Positions 1-5,871 of a stretch of 14,422 nt of DNA are shown one piece after another (the stretch's first letter is position 1; each line of letters opens with the position of its first letter). The position numbers were made by a program, and so were the translations under genes. Under the pieces are notes generated by a model that saw only the letters and a list, made by a program, of their open reading frames with translations, made no database searches and had not been told where the DNA came from. Origin of the DNA: JBHHYU01 sp046757725 (GTDB taxonomy: Bacteria > Desulfobacterota > Binatia > UBA9968); contig JBHHYU010000082.1 in assembly GCA_046757725.1 (NCBI GenBank), forward strand, positions 1 to 14,422, in the 5' to 3' direction.

Positions 1-239
1 TTCCTTGGGCTGCGACCACAGCTTAGGGGCCTTGACTTTTAAGACAGTTGCTCAGCCCTCCAGGTTTCCTCCCTCGAAACCGGATACTGAGTGCACGGCG
101 CAGGGGATAGGCTCCAAAGATGGCGAGACGTCAAACCGTGATCGTGCCTGGTGTCGAACACGAGCCACGAAATGGGTTCACGCTGAGGAGCAAGCCCCTG
201 CGCTTAACTGGACCACATTTACGGTAGTTCCGCCGCTAC
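1..239 (-). repeat. Left copy of a structured inverted element flanking the nikR-znu cassette
   Basis: Read on the minus strand, this stretch is colinear with 3600-3890 read on the plus strand. Two blocks are strongly conserved: 183-227 matches 3611-3662, and 57-115 matches 3761-3820. The part between them (116-182) has diverged. Weaker similarity continues to the window edge, so the element may extend beyond position 1. Each copy can fold on itself: CCCCTGCGC (195-203) pairs with GCGCAGGGG (98-106), and GGAGC (187-191) pairs with GCTCC (111-115). A small hairpin (GTAG 224-227 with CTAC 236-239) overlaps the permease stop codon. An 84-codon plus-strand frame crosses this region but has no family resemblance and is taken as non-coding. 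The nature of the element (MITE, structured RNA or another repeat) is not established. Confidence 0.7.
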
Positions 240-1093
240 TTTTTGCTTTCCGGTATTGAGTCATTCAGCGGCACGAGACGTAGGTTTTTTTTAACCACAT
301 GTCCTGCCTCAACCAGGATAAATAGACCGGCCGCAGTCAAGACAATGGTGGCAGCCGAGGAGATGTCAAAATAAAAACTCAGATACATCCCCACCGCACC
401 ACAAAAGGCCCCGATCAAAGGAGAAATAACGAGTAAGGTCTGAAAACGATGGGTCAGGTACCGTGCGATGACCGGAGGAATCACAATGGCGGCGGCGATA
501 AGGGTCACACCGAGAATCTGGGTCGAAGCAAGTACGGTAATGGCTATTAGGGTGATGAACAAAAAATCGATCCATCCGGTTGAGATACCGTAGGCGACCG
601 CAACCTCCGGATCAAACGTGGAGAAGAGGAGCTGCCGACGTATGAGGAAGAGGCCGAGAAAGACCACCAGAGCGATGATCGTGATAACCCAGAGATCCGT
701 TTGGGTGATCCCCAAAATGTTTCCAAAAAGAGCGGCCTCAATGTTCCGCGTAAACCGGCGGTAGGTGGATACCACGGCTACACCCAGGGCAAAACTGGAC
801 GTTGTGACAACTCCAATGGCCGCGTCTGCTCCTACCAACCTGCGGCGGGTAATCAGGTGAATGAGGGCGCCGGAAAGAAGGGCCCAGATACCCGCCCCGA
901 TAAAGAAATTGATGTTTACGGCGTAACTGAGGACGGCGCCGCCAAAGATGGCGTGGGCGAGGCCATGACCAACGTAGCTCATTCTTCGTAGCACGACGTA
1001 GACGCCGATCAGACCGCACAGGGCGCCGATCAAGATGGAACCCAGAAGACCATGGCGGAAAAACTCGTACTGAAGAGGCAGAAAAAAACTCAT
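236..1093 (-). CDS. Metal ABC transporter permease (ZnuB/TroC family)
   Basis: Integral inner-membrane subunit of an ABC-3 family importer for zinc, manganese, iron or a similar divalent cation. The 285-residue product is almost entirely hydrophobic segments. It has the family's N-terminal pattern of a first helix, then VVLRRMSYVGHGLAHAIFGG, where the SYVGHGLAHA stretch is characteristic. A DPEVAVAYGI coupling-type segment and the ILGVTLIAAAIVIPPVIAR helix follow. I chose the ATG at 1093, four bases after the ATPase stop codon, because it gives the usual family length. A GTG at 1126 in the same frame would overlap the ATPase gene and add 11 residues with no better ribosome site. It is the last gene of the operon with the ATPase and binding protein. 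The metal cannot be read from the permease alone. Confidence 0.93.
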   Translation of the reverse strand: MSFFLPLQYEFFRHGLLGSILIGALCGLIGVYVVLRRMSYVGHGLAHAIFGGAVLSYAVNINFFIGAGIWALLSGALIHLITRRRLVGADAAIGVVTTSSFALGVAVVSTYRRFTRNIEAALFGNILGITQTDLWVITIIALVVFLGLFLIRRQLLFSTFDPEVAVAYGISTGWIDFLFITLIAITVLASTQILGVTLIAAAIVIPPVIARYLTHRFQTLLVISPLIGAFCGAVGMYLSFYFDISSAATIVLTAAGLFILVEAGHVVKKNLRLVPLNDSIPESKK

Positions 1094-1097
1094 GACT

Positions 1098-1970
1098 CTA
1101 CCAGTCGGATGTATGAGGTCGTTCACCGATCATAATCATTCCATCGTGTTGAAAGACGGCCATTTCTCCTCGGTAGGTCTCGCTCAGGACTGACGGGGTA
1201 AAAACCTGTTGCGGTGGTCCTTCGGCGATGATGCTCCGGTTCAAGCAAACGACCCAGGCAAGGTGAGCTGCCACCCAGTTGAGATCATGGGCGGTAATCA
1301 TGATAGCTACGCCCTGGTGGTTGATTTCATGAAGGAAATGGATGACGTTGTCGCGTGACCGCATGTCGAGTCCGGCCGTGGGCTCATCCAGCAAAATCAA
1401 ATCCGGCTCTCCCAACAGGGCCCGGCCGAGGAAAACAGCTTGTTGTTGGCCTCCGGAGAGTTCCCGGATGTGACGTTTGTTGAGCCCGGTCAGGCCCAAT
1501 CGATCCATGACGGCCTGGAGCTTGATCCGGTCTTCTTTCCTGATGCCCCAGAGGCACTGGTTTTTTGGGAAAAGGCCCATCAGGATTACTTCCTCGACGG
1601 AGATGGGAAAAGTCCAGTCAATGGTTTCCAGCTGGGGAACGTAGCCAATTCGTTCCAGGCCTACTCCGTGAATGGGTTTGCCCCTCATGGCGACTTTTCC
1701 CTGGATGGGACGAAGCGTGCCCATGATTGCCCGTAATAGAGTCGTTTTCCCTCCTCCGTTAGGGCCTACCACACCAACAAACTGCCCAGACCAGATCTTT
1801 ATGCTAACGTCTTGAATGGCGGGAATGTCTCCATAGCCACTGGTAACATGTGAAAGCTCAACAACTGGGACCTTTGCAATTGGAGATTCCGGGGGTTCTA
1901 CGGCCCCATGGGGGTGGAGGCTGCCCTGGGTCTCTTCTTCTTGGACATGTTGGATTTTGTTTGAGCTCAT
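1098..1970 (-). CDS. Metal ABC transporter ATP-binding protein (ZnuC/TroB family)
   Basis: Cytoplasmic ATPase that powers the metal importer encoded with it. All ABC motifs are present: Walker A GPNGGGKT at residues 69-76, Q-loop at Q113 (YVPQ), signature LSGGQQQ at 171-177, Walker B LILLDEP at 191-197, and H-loop His228 in TAHD. The YVPQ...DWTFPISVEEVILMG stretch is typical of the zinc/manganese subfamily. About 35 residues precede the ABC domain, an extension longer than usual that contains three histidines (8, 19, 21) and several acidic residues. The start overlaps the stop of the binding-protein gene in an ATGA arrangement, which indicates translational coupling. It is the only ATPase gene in the window, so it may also serve the ATPase-less importer at 7255-9804; that is inference. 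Confidence 0.94.
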   Translation of the reverse strand: MSSNKIQHVQEEETQGSLHPHGAVEPPESPIAKVPVVELSHVTSGYGDIPAIQDVSIKIWSGQFVGVVGPNGGGKTTLLRAIMGTLRPIQGKVAMRGKPIHGVGLERIGYVPQLETIDWTFPISVEEVILMGLFPKNQCLWGIRKEDRIKLQAVMDRLGLTGLNKRHIRELSGGQQQAVFLGRALLGEPDLILLDEPTAGLDMRSRDNVIHFLHEINHQGVAIMITAHDLNWVAAHLAWVVCLNRSIIAEGPPQQVFTPSVLSETYRGEMAVFQHDGMIMIGERPHTSDW

Positions 1971-2998
1971 AAGTTTGGTCGTAATTTCTTAATTCTGTAA
2001 TCGGCGCGGGAGCCGGCAATGGGGGTTGGGTCCACGTGCTCGAGCGCTTCGACCGAGCCACCCAGGGCCCCAATCATGATTCGTACATTTTCAAGCATCA
2101 TTCCGATGTAGGAATGTTTGGGGTCGCCTGGCGTCCCCGGCAGTTCATCGTCTCTCAAGCTGTCGATATAGCGGGTTTTTGTCTCCTTTGCGATCTGCTC
2201 CAATACAGGGCTTGGAAAGACCGCTGACCCAAAGACCGCCGGGACCTTTTCTTTACGGATCTGGTCGATGAGCCGGGCTACTTCACGGGGACTGGGATCG
2301 GAGAAATCGGACGGTTGCGCGGCTCCGATAACCGCAAATCCGTACCGCCGGGCAAAATAGGGCCAGGAGTCGTGATAGGTCAAGAGACGGCGATTGCCTT
2401 TCGGGGTCGTCTTTACCGCCTCAGCGATAGCCTGATCGAGTTGTTTCAACTTTTCCAGGTACCGGGACGCATTTGCTTCGTAAACAGTACGGTTTTTTGG
2501 ATCCAGCCGGATAAGCTCTTCTTGGACCCATTTTACGTATTGCATGGCATACCTGGGATCAAGCCACAGGTGAGGGTTGGGATGTCCTCGCTCTTGAGGG
2601 AAACTGAAATCAAATATGTAGTCTTTGCCTGTGACAGTTTTTTCGCCCAATAGAAGAATGGAGGCTGCAGGCTTTCGGTTGGTTTTGGCAAGTGTTAAGG
2701 TAGGGATTTCGAGATCAAGTCCGTTCAGGATGATAAGGTCGGCCGCGGCCAGAATCTGTGTATCCGACGGAATAGGCTCAAAGGTATGCGAGTTCATTCC
2801 TTCAGGAATGATCCCGGTCAGTTGAACTTTATTTCCGGCAACATTTTCAACGATGCTTGTAATGGGGGCGACGGTTGTGACGACTTTCAGGCTCTTGGCT
2901 GCGGGGGGAGTAGCTTTTTCCTTCTTCTCCCCACAGGCGTTGGCAAAGAAAACCGCCAACAAAAACATTAAAACCGTTCTTGGGAGACACTTTCGCAT
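1967..2998 (-). CDS. Metal ABC transporter substrate-binding lipoprotein (ZnuA/TroA family)
   Basis: Captures a divalent metal outside the inner membrane and hands it to the permease. The 343-residue protein starts with a lipoprotein signal peptide, with lipobox ANAC and Cys22 as the lipidated residue. Likely metal ligands by family pattern are His71 (GMNSHTFEP), His143 (NPHLWLDP), His209 (TYHDSWPYFARRYG) and an acidic residue in SLRDDELPG (Asp283/284). A three-His-plus-Asp set is seen in zinc-type and TroA-type members, whereas manganese PsaA-type proteins use two His, Glu and Asp. The His-rich loop typical of proteobacterial ZnuA is absent. It is the first gene of the three-gene ABC operon and lies 129 bases downstream of nikR on the same strand. 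The metal could be zinc, manganese, iron or, given the neighbour, nickel. Confidence 0.93.
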   Translation of the reverse strand: MRKCLPRTVLMFLLAVFFANACGEKKEKATPPAAKSLKVVTTVAPITSIVENVAGNKVQLTGIIPEGMNSHTFEPIPSDTQILAAADLIILNGLDLEIPTLTLAKTNRKPAASILLLGEKTVTGKDYIFDFSFPQERGHPNPHLWLDPRYAMQYVKWVQEELIRLDPKNRTVYEANASRYLEKLKQLDQAIAEAVKTTPKGNRRLLTYHDSWPYFARRYGFAVIGAAQPSDFSDPSPREVARLIDQIRKEKVPAVFGSAVFPSPVLEQIAKETKTRYIDSLRDDELPGTPGDPKHSYIGMMLENVRIMIGALGGSVEALEHVDPTPIAGSRADYRIKKLRPNL

Positions 2999-3037
2999 TT
3001 CAGTCTCCCGTCCCTATTCTCAGAAGCTTAAGCATGT

Positions 3038-3061
3038 CCATAGTCCGTGTGAGTCCTATGG
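3038..3061. promoter_or_regulatory. Candidate operator dyad between nikR and the ABC operon
   Basis: CCATAG (3038-3043) and CTATGG (3056-3061) form perfect 6-base inverted arms with a 12-base spacer. The dyad lies 40 bases upstream of the binding-protein start codon. NikR operators are widely spaced dyads (E. coli GTATGA-N16-TCATAC), so a site of this layout beside nikR is plausible, but neither arm sequence nor spacing matches the E. coli site. An AT-rich stretch just upstream (3081-3105) could hold the promoter; no confident -35/-10 pair was found. Confidence 0.35.
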
Positions 3062-3127
3062 TAGACCCTGAAAGCCAGTTTAAATATTATCTTTATAGAA
3101 TTCGTGCTACTAATAGACGAAAAAAAA

Positions 3128-3544
3128 TTACCCCCTTACTTCCGGAGCGGTAATTACGAGCTTGCCGTTTTGTACGCCTTTTGTCGCCATAAGCTTACCA
3201 GCGACCGCGTGTACTTTATCCACCTCGCCACGAATAACGATAACTTCAAGGCAGTTGTTTTCATCCAGATGGATGTGCATGCTGGCGTTGACCGTAACGT
3301 TGGCCCTGTGTTGCAAATCCGCTAGCACATCGCCTAGCCTGTGAGTCCGGTGATCATAGACAAGGCTTACTACGCCTACGATTTCTCCCTCTCCCCGCGC
3401 AACTCTTTTCTGAACCAGATGGTCTCGGATCAGGTCCCGTATGGCCTCAGACCTGTTGGCATAGCCCAACTGTTCAATGCTCTGGTCAAAAGCATGCAGC
3501 AGACCCTCCTCCAGGGAGACACCAAAACGAGAAATCCTAGGCAT
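3128..3544 (-). CDS. nikR: Nickel-responsive transcriptional regulator NikR
   Basis: Ribbon-helix-helix repressor that senses Ni(II) in the cytoplasm. Starting at the ATG at 3544, the product is 138 residues and begins MPRISRFGVSLEEGLL, matching the usual start of the family. A frame start at 3592 would add 16 residues not seen in known NikR. Residues 1-45 form the DNA-binding domain (GYANRSEAIRDLIRDHL). The C-terminal ACT-like domain keeps all four nickel ligands: His79, His90, His92 and Cys98, equal to E. coli His76, His87, His89 and Cys95 with a constant offset of three. It sits directly upstream of, and on the same strand as, the ABC metal importer, which suggests it controls that importer, itself or both. 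The ribosome site before 3544 is weak. Confidence 0.93.
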   Translation of the reverse strand: MPRISRFGVSLEEGLLHAFDQSIEQLGYANRSEAIRDLIRDHLVQKRVARGEGEIVGVVSLVYDHRTHRLGDVLADLQHRANVTVNASMHIHLDENNCLEVIVIRGEVDKVHAVAGKLMATKGVQNGKLVITAPEVRG

Positions 3545-3599
3545 AGGCTTCGCCACTAACTCATATCCTGGTAGCACGAATCTAATATTCATGTCAACC

Positions 3600-3890
3600 G
3601 GGTAGGAGCCCTACCGTAAAAAGTGTGGTGCTCCAGTTAGGCGCAGGGGGCCCGCTCCTCAGTGGGAGCCGATAGACCTGTACTCCTCTGCCCATAAGCA
3701 CTTAACCTGTGAGATTCATTTCCCTCAAGTCCTTTTAGAGTCGGCCGTTTTCCTCTCTTCGGAGCCTACCCCCTGCGCCGTGCTACGAGGCATCCGGTTC
3801 CGAGGGAGGAGACCTGGAGGTTTGAGGCACAGAGACGTGGAGGTTTAAGGCAGGCCCAGGCCGTTGGAGAGCTCAGCCGAAGGGGACGGG
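3600..3890 (+). repeat. Right copy of the structured inverted element
   Basis: This copy is read on the plus strand and matches the minus strand of 1-239. It folds into an extended hairpin. A small 5' hairpin GGTAGG/CCTACC (3601-3606, 3610-3615) is followed by the main stem, GGCGCAGGGGG (3640-3650) with CCCCCTGCGCC (3769-3779). A symmetric 3-by-3 internal loop then leads to GCTCC (3654-3658) pairing with GGAGC (3761-3765). CTCCAG (3631-3636) can also pair with CTGGAG (3814-3819). The roughly 100-base tip is not shared with the left copy. In the left copy the G5/C5 run is G4/C4 on both sides, a paired change that fits conserved pairing. Past 3820 the similarity to the left copy is patchy, so the outer boundary is approximate. 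Confidence 0.7.
3815..3852 (+). repeat. Tandem 15-base direct repeat, period 23
   Basis: TGGAGGTTTGAGGCA (3815-3829) recurs as TGGAGGTTTAAGGCA (3838-3852) with one mismatch. It lies at the outer end of the right structured element. The first copy overlaps the conserved CTGGAGG end of the element. It could be a direct-repeat protein-binding site or an insertion footprint; the sequence does not decide. Confidence 0.55.
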
Positions 3891-4064
3891 AGGGTGGCCA
3901 TCGAGGCAGTGACCTATTGGCTCAGGCCGGAAGGAGTTCTCCTGAGGAATCACGCTTTTTACCGGGGAGCCGATGGTAGGAGTCACGAGAAAGCCTTGGC
4001 AGGTAACGCGGGCCGTGTTAGAAAAAGGAAATGAGCTAAGACGCCCAATAAAGTAGAGTGAGCC
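3853..4064. other. Intergenic DNA upstream of the cytochrome c gene
   Basis: Apart from the tail of the right structured element (up to about 3890), this GC-rich stretch has no convincing open frame, recognisable RNA family or clear promoter. The promoter for the cytochrome c/Sco pair presumably lies in the AG-rich part near 4020-4060. Confidence 0.5.
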
Positions 4065-4490
4065 GTGTCGATTCTGAAAATAGCCGTACTTATTGCCGCC
4101 CTTTTAATGCTGACTGCCTGTGAGCGGAGGGAGCAGATGGAAACCCTTTACGCCCAACGGTGTCTAGGGTGCCACGGCACATCCGGAAGGGGAGATGGGC
4201 CCATAGCATCTTCTCCGCTAGTCTCTGTACCAGATTTTCGAGATACGGTCGAAAGTAAGCGAGTTTATCAAATCCGAAAGATTATCAAACGAGGCAAAGG
4301 CATCATGCCTGCCTACGGACCGGCATTGAGCAAGGTGGAGCTCCAAGACATGGTTCGCTTTGTCCGAATATTAAGCCAGCAAGGAAGAAAACTGGAGTGG
4401 TGGGAGCATTTTGAACCCCTGGTCTGGGCCCATTGCAGCGTGCCCTGGGAAACTGTGCTGGGTTACGACCGACAGCCGAACGGAAATTAA
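4065..4490 (+). CDS. Monoheme c-type cytochrome lipoprotein
   Basis: Small electron-transfer protein of 141 residues, predicted to be anchored to a membrane by lipid. The start is GTG at 4065. The N-terminus is a lipoprotein signal peptide with lipobox LTAC (Cys19). The single heme-binding motif CLGCH spans residues 33-37. The sixth heme ligand is probably Met81 in GIMPAYG, the usual class I arrangement. A GRGDGP segment after the heme motif is common in small cytochrome c domains of oxidase or dehydrogenase partners. The C-terminal 30 residues (rich in Trp, with one extra Cys) go beyond the cytochrome fold and are unassigned. It precedes the Sco gene by three bases, so the two form an operon. 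The partner enzyme is not in the window. Confidence 0.9.
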   Translation: MSILKIAVLIAALLMLTACERREQMETLYAQRCLGCHGTSGRGDGPIASSPLVSVPDFRDTVESKRVYQIRKIIKRGKGIMPAYGPALSKVELQDMVRFVRILSQQGRKLEWWEHFEPLVWAHCSVPWETVLGYDRQPNGN

Positions 4491-4493
4491 GTT

Positions 4494-5120
4494 ATGATCC
4501 GGAAAGGATACATTCGGGTCGTTTTTTCGTTTTTGATTGCGGGGGGTTTAATTGCCGGGACCGAAAATCAGACCTTAGGTCATAATCCGGGTCTCCCTTC
4601 AGTACCACGGAAGGCTTTACGCCGTGAGGTCCATGTCCCGGTTCACGATTTTATTTTGACCGATCAGACCGGGAAGCTCTTTAAATTTAAAAAACTAAGG
4701 GGCAAAGTTGTTCTTTTAGCGTTCGTGTATACAAGCTGCCCCGATGTTTGTCCTTTAGTCACGGCCGGGATGCGGCTGCTGCAAAAAAAACTGGGCGAGG
4801 CCGAGCGGCACTCGGTGTTTCTTGTGTCCGTCACAACGGATCCTGAGGTGGATAGTCCAAAGGTCTTGAGATCCTATGCTGAACGGTACCAGGTGGATTT
4901 CTCCAACTGGTCACTCCTCACAGGTGATCCGCAATCCCTAACCCGGGTTTGGAAAAACTTTGGTGTGAAAACCCAAAGAAAGGCCCGTGGCCTCGTGAAT
5001 CATACCTCCCTTACGGCGTTGGTTGATGGTAAGGGGACCATGCGATTCGCCTACCATGGCGCATCCCCTGATTACAAGACCATACTCAGAGATATGCGTC
5101 GCCTCCTTGCCTCCCATTAG
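4494..5120 (+). CDS. Sco1/SenC-family copper chaperone or thiol-disulfide protein
   Basis: A membrane-anchored periplasmic protein with a thioredoxin fold that typically delivers copper to the CuA site of cytochrome c oxidase or keeps its cysteines reduced. The 208-residue product has an N-terminal hydrophobic segment (residues 9-22) with no lipobox. The copper-binding set is complete: Cys82 and Cys86 in TSCPDVCP, and His170 in LVNHTSLTALVD. The VTTDPEVDSPKVLRSYAERY segment is also characteristic. It follows the cytochrome c gene by three bases. No oxidase subunits are encoded nearby, so the client is unknown. The ribosome site is weak, as expected for a coupled second gene. Confidence 0.92.
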   Translation: MIRKGYIRVVFSFLIAGGLIAGTENQTLGHNPGLPSVPRKALRREVHVPVHDFILTDQTGKLFKFKKLRGKVVLLAFVYTSCPDVCPLVTAGMRLLQKKLGEAERHSVFLVSVTTDPEVDSPKVLRSYAERYQVDFSNWSLLTGDPQSLTRVWKNFGVKTQRKARGLVNHTSLTALVDGKGTMRFAYHGASPDYKTILRDMRRLLASH

Positions 5121-5241
5121 GGCTGGGCATCCCTTGCATGATCCCCCGTTTCATTTGTTAGAGACTAACGACTTTGTCCTCTGATCGATCAACGTAATTC
5201 AAGGCAATGCAGCAGAACCAAGTCTTGGTCGGTCGCAGCCT

Positions 5242-5455
5242 TAAAAGGGTTTGGTTCTCGCGGTCTTCCCTAGGCTTTTCCTCTTATCGGTGCTTTGCTA
5301 TAGTAGTGTTTATGTTGTTCGTTTGATCCTGATTCTGTTTTTTCCGTGCGCCTCAAAAAAATCGCTGCTCTAGTCACCGGCGATTTTAAGGAGACCGCGT
5401 AGAAACGAAGACTCTATAAGGCGATTACGTAGTAATTTCAGCAGACGATCCGACC
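5242..5455 (+). pseudogene. Decayed copy of the enamidase promoter, leader and first codons
   Basis: This stretch aligns with 9939-10170. Shared parts are AAGGGT...TTGG...TCTCG (near 5246), TTTCCTCTT, the extended -10-like TGCTATAGTA (5296-5305 against 10011-10020) and ATTCT before the start. A 21-base exact match (5366-5386 against 10080-10100) lies within the coding part. The spacing from the -10 motif to that match is 70 bases here and 69 there. In the coding frame it reads SVRLKKIAALVTGDFKETA and then a TAG at 5400-5402; the intact gene reads SVLIKNIGALVTGDLKR. The start codon is lost (ATGTC became GTTTT). Similarity fades to short matches by about 5455. This is a relic of a duplicated 5' gene end, not a functional gene. 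The promoter-like part could still be active toward the downstream operon. Confidence 0.75.
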
Positions 5456-5475
5456 GCGTGTTTGCCGGCTTATCC

Positions 5476-5760
5476 ATGAGTAGATTCTCCAATCTTCGAC
5501 GGTTAGTAGGAGTAGCTCTTCTACTCCCGATGTTCTTGCTGCCCCTGCACCACCATTTTTTCACTCCCACGCCGCAGGTTACCGCGGAGTGTAACTGCGC
5601 TCACGGAGGTCGAACCGATGCCGGCGTACCTCAACCGTACCTGGCTTGGGGCGTGGACTGCGAGTCATTCACCATCGACGCCTGCAAACCTGAAACTCTC
5701 CCTTGGGTTTTAGTCAAATCTCAAACCATTCGCGCCCCTCCACCTCCCTATTCCACCTAG
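5476..5760 (+). CDS. Small secreted His/Cys-rich protein, possible metal handling
   Basis: A 94-residue protein of unrecognised exact family. I chose the ATG at 5476; a GTG at 5458 is in frame, and neither has a good ribosome site. Residues 8-24 form a signal peptide-like hydrophobic segment ending in LPLHHHFF, so three histidines lie right at the likely cleavage region. Four cysteines follow in the mature part (39, 41, 62 and 70) with His43 in ECNCAHGG. The protein ends in a Pro-rich IRAPPPPYST tail. Short secreted proteins with this layout (signal peptide, His cluster, Cys pair, Arg-Pro-Pro tail, DUF2946-like) are often found beside metal-uptake genes. It is first in a plus-strand row with an outer-membrane protein, a metal-binding protein and a permease. 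A role in extracytoplasmic metal binding is inference. Confidence 0.65.
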   Translation: MSRFSNLRRLVGVALLLPMFLLPLHHHFFTPTPQVTAECNCAHGGRTDAGVPQPYLAWGVDCESFTIDACKPETLPWVLVKSQTIRAPPPPYST

Positions 5761-5857
5761 CTATCTCAGTTTATCCAAGTCCTAAGAACTCCCAGTTTCT
5801 CTCTCGCCTGAGTGGGGAAAGGGACTGGTAATTTTAGTACGTACCCAGGGTAAATCC

Positions 5858-5866
5858 AAAGGGGGG
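5858..5866 (+). promoter_or_regulatory. Ribosome binding site of the outer-membrane protein gene
   Basis: AAAGGGGGG lies five bases before the ATG at 5872 and fixes that start. Confidence 0.7.
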
Positions 5867-5871
5867 TATTT

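Noticed and set aside
57..115. Group II intron domain V, suggested by GGAGCC paired with GGTTCC-like ends
   Set aside because: The spacing and inner sequence do not give the 34-base domain V hairpin with its tetraloop, and no reverse transcriptase is present.
223..239. Terminator hairpin at the permease stop codon
   Set aside because: The stem is only four pairs, has no T-run and includes the stop codon; it is better explained as part of the repeated element.
5..259. An 84-codon plus-strand reading frame at the window start
   Set aside because: It overlaps the structured element and the permease 3' end, has no family resemblance and no ribosome site.
3545..3592. Longer NikR start at 3592
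   Set aside because: The added 16 residues are not found in known NikR proteins; the ATG at 3544 gives the standard N-terminus.
3600..3900. Cobalamin riboswitch, suggested by AGGAGACCTG at 3807-3816
   Set aside because: The other conserved parts of the cobalamin riboswitch core are missing, and the left copy has a changed base in this motif.
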